Assembly: GCA_020847355.1 (NCBI GenBank)
Contig: JADLCG010000327.1
Span: 1 to 5,613 of the forward strand
Source: Anaerolineales bacterium
GTDB taxonomy: Bacteria; Chloroflexota; Anaerolineae; Anaerolineales; Villigracilaceae
Reading direction: 5' to 3'
DNA length: 5,613 bases
Part shown: in pieces, positions 4,118 through 5,613 of the stretch
How the letters are laid out: each line of letters opens with the position of its first letter
How positions within the stretch are numbered: position 1 is the stretch's first letter
Made by a program: the position numbers and the translations under genes
Notes under the pieces: generated by a model
Told to the model about the DNA's origin: nothing
The model's input: only the letters and a program-made list of their open reading frames with translations
The model's database searches: none

Positions 4118-5613
4118 ATGCATTGGATGTGGATGTCTATGCGGCAAAGCGACGAAAAGCCGAAAATAACCAGAGAACTTTTACTGCGCGTCCTCGCGCA
4201 CGCGCGCGGATATTGGGGACAAATTACCGGGATGTTAATCGCCATCCTGGCGACGACGGGCTTATCTTTGCTCACGCCGTTGATCTTTCGCAACATGATT
4301 GATACAGTCATCCCCGCTAAAGATCTCACTCGGCTGGTTTGGTTAAGCGTAGCCCTGCTTTTTATTCCAATCTTAACTGGCGGCGTAAACGTAATTCAGC
4401 GCCGGTTGAACTCAACCGTTGGCGAAGGCGTGATCTACGATCTGCGTTCGACGCTCTTCGCGCGCTTGCAACGCATGTCGCTCAGGTTTTTCACCAACAC
4501 CAAATCCGGCGAATTGATGAGTCGGCTGAACAATGACGTGGTCGGCGCGCAAAACGCCATCAGCAACACCATCGTCAACATCGTCACAAATTTAATCGAA
4601 GCCGGCGCCTTATTCATCGTCATGTTCGCGCTGGAATGGCGCTTAACTTTGATCAGCATTTTGATTCTGCCGTTGTTCATCCTCGCCGCCGAACGCCTCG
4701 GAAATATACTCCGCGATATTGCGCGCGAAGGCATGGACTTGAACGCGCAGATGAACGCGCACATGAACGAGACCTTAAATATCGGCGGGGCATTATTGGT
4801 CAAGTTGTTTGGGCGCACCGCGCAAGAGGAAGAGCGTTTTCGTCAACGCGCCGCCAATGTCCGCGATATTGGCATTCGGCGCGCCGTCCTAAGCTCGTCA
4901 TTTTTTGTCATCTTCGGTCTGATCACCGCCGTTGGAACTGCGCTCGTCTATGGGTTGGGCGGTTGGTATGTTATTCAAGGTTCGTTCACCGTCGGCACGA
5001 TTGTCGCCTTCGGCGCTTACCTCGGAAATTTATACGGCGCGCTCCAAGCCTTGGCGGGCGCGCCAGTGGAATTTTCAACCAGTTTGGTTTCATTTGAACG
5101 CGTCTTTGAAGTGATTGATCTGCCCCAAGATATTATTGAAAAAGAAGAGGCGCATATTTTACAAAACGTGCAAGGTAAGTTGGAATTTGAAAATGTGTCC
5201 TTTGACTATCATGTCGATTCGTCTATCTTATTGAAAAACGTCAAACGCTATGGCAAGATGGAAAATGTTACGGCGGTTTTCAGCGGAGCAAATGATTCAG
5301 GAAGCCGAACCAACCGTCAGCCAGATAGAAGCGCCACAGACTCAGGGACGGCTGATTCAACCTCCCAAGCGCGGGATGTCGCTTTAGAAGCGCTCTCTTT
5401 CGTCGCCCAGCCCGGACAATTGATCGCTTTGGTCGGTCCTTCCGGCGCGGGCAAAACCACAACGACTTATCTCATTCCGCGTTTGTATGATCCCACCAGC
5501 GGAGTCATCCGCATTGACGGCTACGACCTGAAAGACGTGACGCTTGATTCGCTTTCTACGGCGCTCGGCATGGTGACGCAAGAGACGTATTTATTTCACG
5601 ATACGATTCGCAC
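4118..5613 (+). CDS. Type I ABC exporter half-transporter, 3' end outside window
   Basis: The frame is open for 498 codons to the window edge. The start ATG is preceded by AGGAGG (4106-4111) at 6 nt. Residues about 20-310 form an ABC exporter membrane domain with six predicted helices (roughly 34-57, 72-92, 150-172, 175-195, 258-280, 290-310). It carries the family block FFTNTKSGELMSRLNND, just before helix three, and GGALLVKLFGR in the second intracellular loop. The ATPase domain begins at LEFENVSFDY, with A-loop Tyr364. Walker A is GPSGAGKT (440-447) and the Q-loop glutamine is Gln488 in MVTQETYLF. About 51 residues more than usual lie between the A-loop and Walker A. The protein should work as a dimer in the inner membrane, exporting a lipid, drug or peptide using ATP; the substrate cannot be told. 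The signature motif, Walker B and H-loop lie beyond the window. Confidence 0.93.
   Translation, partial: MHWMWMSMRQSDEKPKITRELLLRVLAHARGYWGQITGMLIAILATTGLSLLTPLIFRNMIDTVIPAKDLTRLVWLSVALLFIPILTGGVNVIQRRLNSTVGEGVIYDLRSTLFARLQRMSLRFFTNTKSGELMSRLNNDVVGAQNAISNTIVNIVTNLIEAGALFIVMFALEWRLTLISILILPLFILAAERLGNILRDIAREGMDLNAQMNAHMNETLNIGGALLVKLFGRTAQEEERFRQRAANVRDIGIRRAVLSSSFFVIFGLITAVGTALVYGLGGWYVIQGSFTVGTIVAFGAYLGNLYGALQALAGAPVEFSTSLVSFERVFEVIDLPQDIIEKEEAHILQNVQGKLEFENVSFDYHVDSSILLKNVKRYGKMENVTAVFSGANDSGSRTNRQPDRSATDSGTADSTSQARDVALEALSFVAQPGQLIALVGPSGAGKTTTTYLIPRLYDPTSGVIRIDGYDLKDVTLDSLSTALGMVTQETYLFHDTIR
5210..5380 (+). other. Insertion within the ABC ATPase domain (residues 365-421)
   Basis: These 57 codons separate the A-loop strand (ending Tyr364) from the strand that begins ALEALSF (422-428). 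In MsbA-like exporters this spacer is about 6 residues. The first part, SSILLKNVKRYGKMENVTAVF (residues 368-388), looks helical and ordered. The second part, from about 389 to 418, is rich in Ser, Thr, Asp, Gly, Asn and Arg and is probably disordered. The frame is kept through it, so it is not a frameshift scar. Confidence 0.75.

Noticed and set aside
4051..4329. Minus-strand frames at the 5' end of the exporter and in the divergent region
   Set aside because: They cover the exporter promoter, ribosome site and start, lack a ribosome site of their own and show no protein-like pattern.
4435..4818. Minus-strand open frame of 127 codons opposite the ABC exporter
   Set aside because: It lies wholly inside the exporter membrane domain on the other strand, resembles no family I know, and its composition is that of an antisense shadow.
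4636..5097. Plus-strand open frame of 153 codons
   Set aside because: It overlaps the exporter in another frame; the product is rich in Arg and His without domain character, while the exporter frame carries clear family motifs.
5210..5380. Frameshift or insertion scar breaking the ABC gene
   Set aside because: The frame reads through without a stop and rejoins a normal ALEALSF strand and Walker A, so the gene looks intact.

Overview
The window looks like chromosomal DNA from a Gram-negative-like or deep-branching environmental bacterium of middling GC. Gene content and protein style (a 7TM-PAS-GGDEF protein, a DUF3592 protein, an ABC exporter with a long insertion in its ATPase domain) would fit Chloroflexota/Anaerolineae, but this is an impression from reading and not a search result. 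No RNA genes, CRISPR array, prophage or intact transposase gene are visible.

Layout. Positions 1-105 hold the last 34 codons of a class I/II PLP-dependent aminotransferase on the + strand. It converges on a minus-strand cluster across a perfect 12-bp hairpin (126-153) that can terminate transcription in both directions. The cluster reads right to left as four tightly packed genes: a membrane-anchored PAS-GGDEF diguanylate cyclase (3307-1760), a lipocalin-like protein with a TTG start (1753-1316), a DUF3592 two-helix membrane protein (1296-874) and an HD-domain phosphohydrolase of the YpgQ/YedJ type (857-198). The gaps are 6, 19 and 16 nt, so one transcript is likely, started from a TATAAT-containing promoter near 3358-3383. 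The genes show no obvious common pathway. The cyclase is the only clear signalling component.

Between the cyclase promoter and the next minus-strand gene sits a 151-bp non-coding element (3402-3552). It has terminal inverted repeats that begin and end in TA, and inside it two opposed arrays of 10-bp units. I read it as a MITE-like non-autonomous element, and it is the most unusual piece of DNA here. Beyond it, 3904-3560 encodes a small three-helix membrane protein of unknown function.

A 213-bp divergent intergenic region (3905-4117) carries a good sigma70-type promoter for each direction. From 4118 to the window edge runs the first 498 codons of a type I ABC exporter half-transporter (six-helix membrane domain, then the start of the nucleotide-binding domain). 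Its ATPase domain has about 50 extra residues between the A-loop tyrosine and Walker A, an uncommon feature. The gene continues past the window, so the signature motif, Walker B and H-loop cannot be seen.
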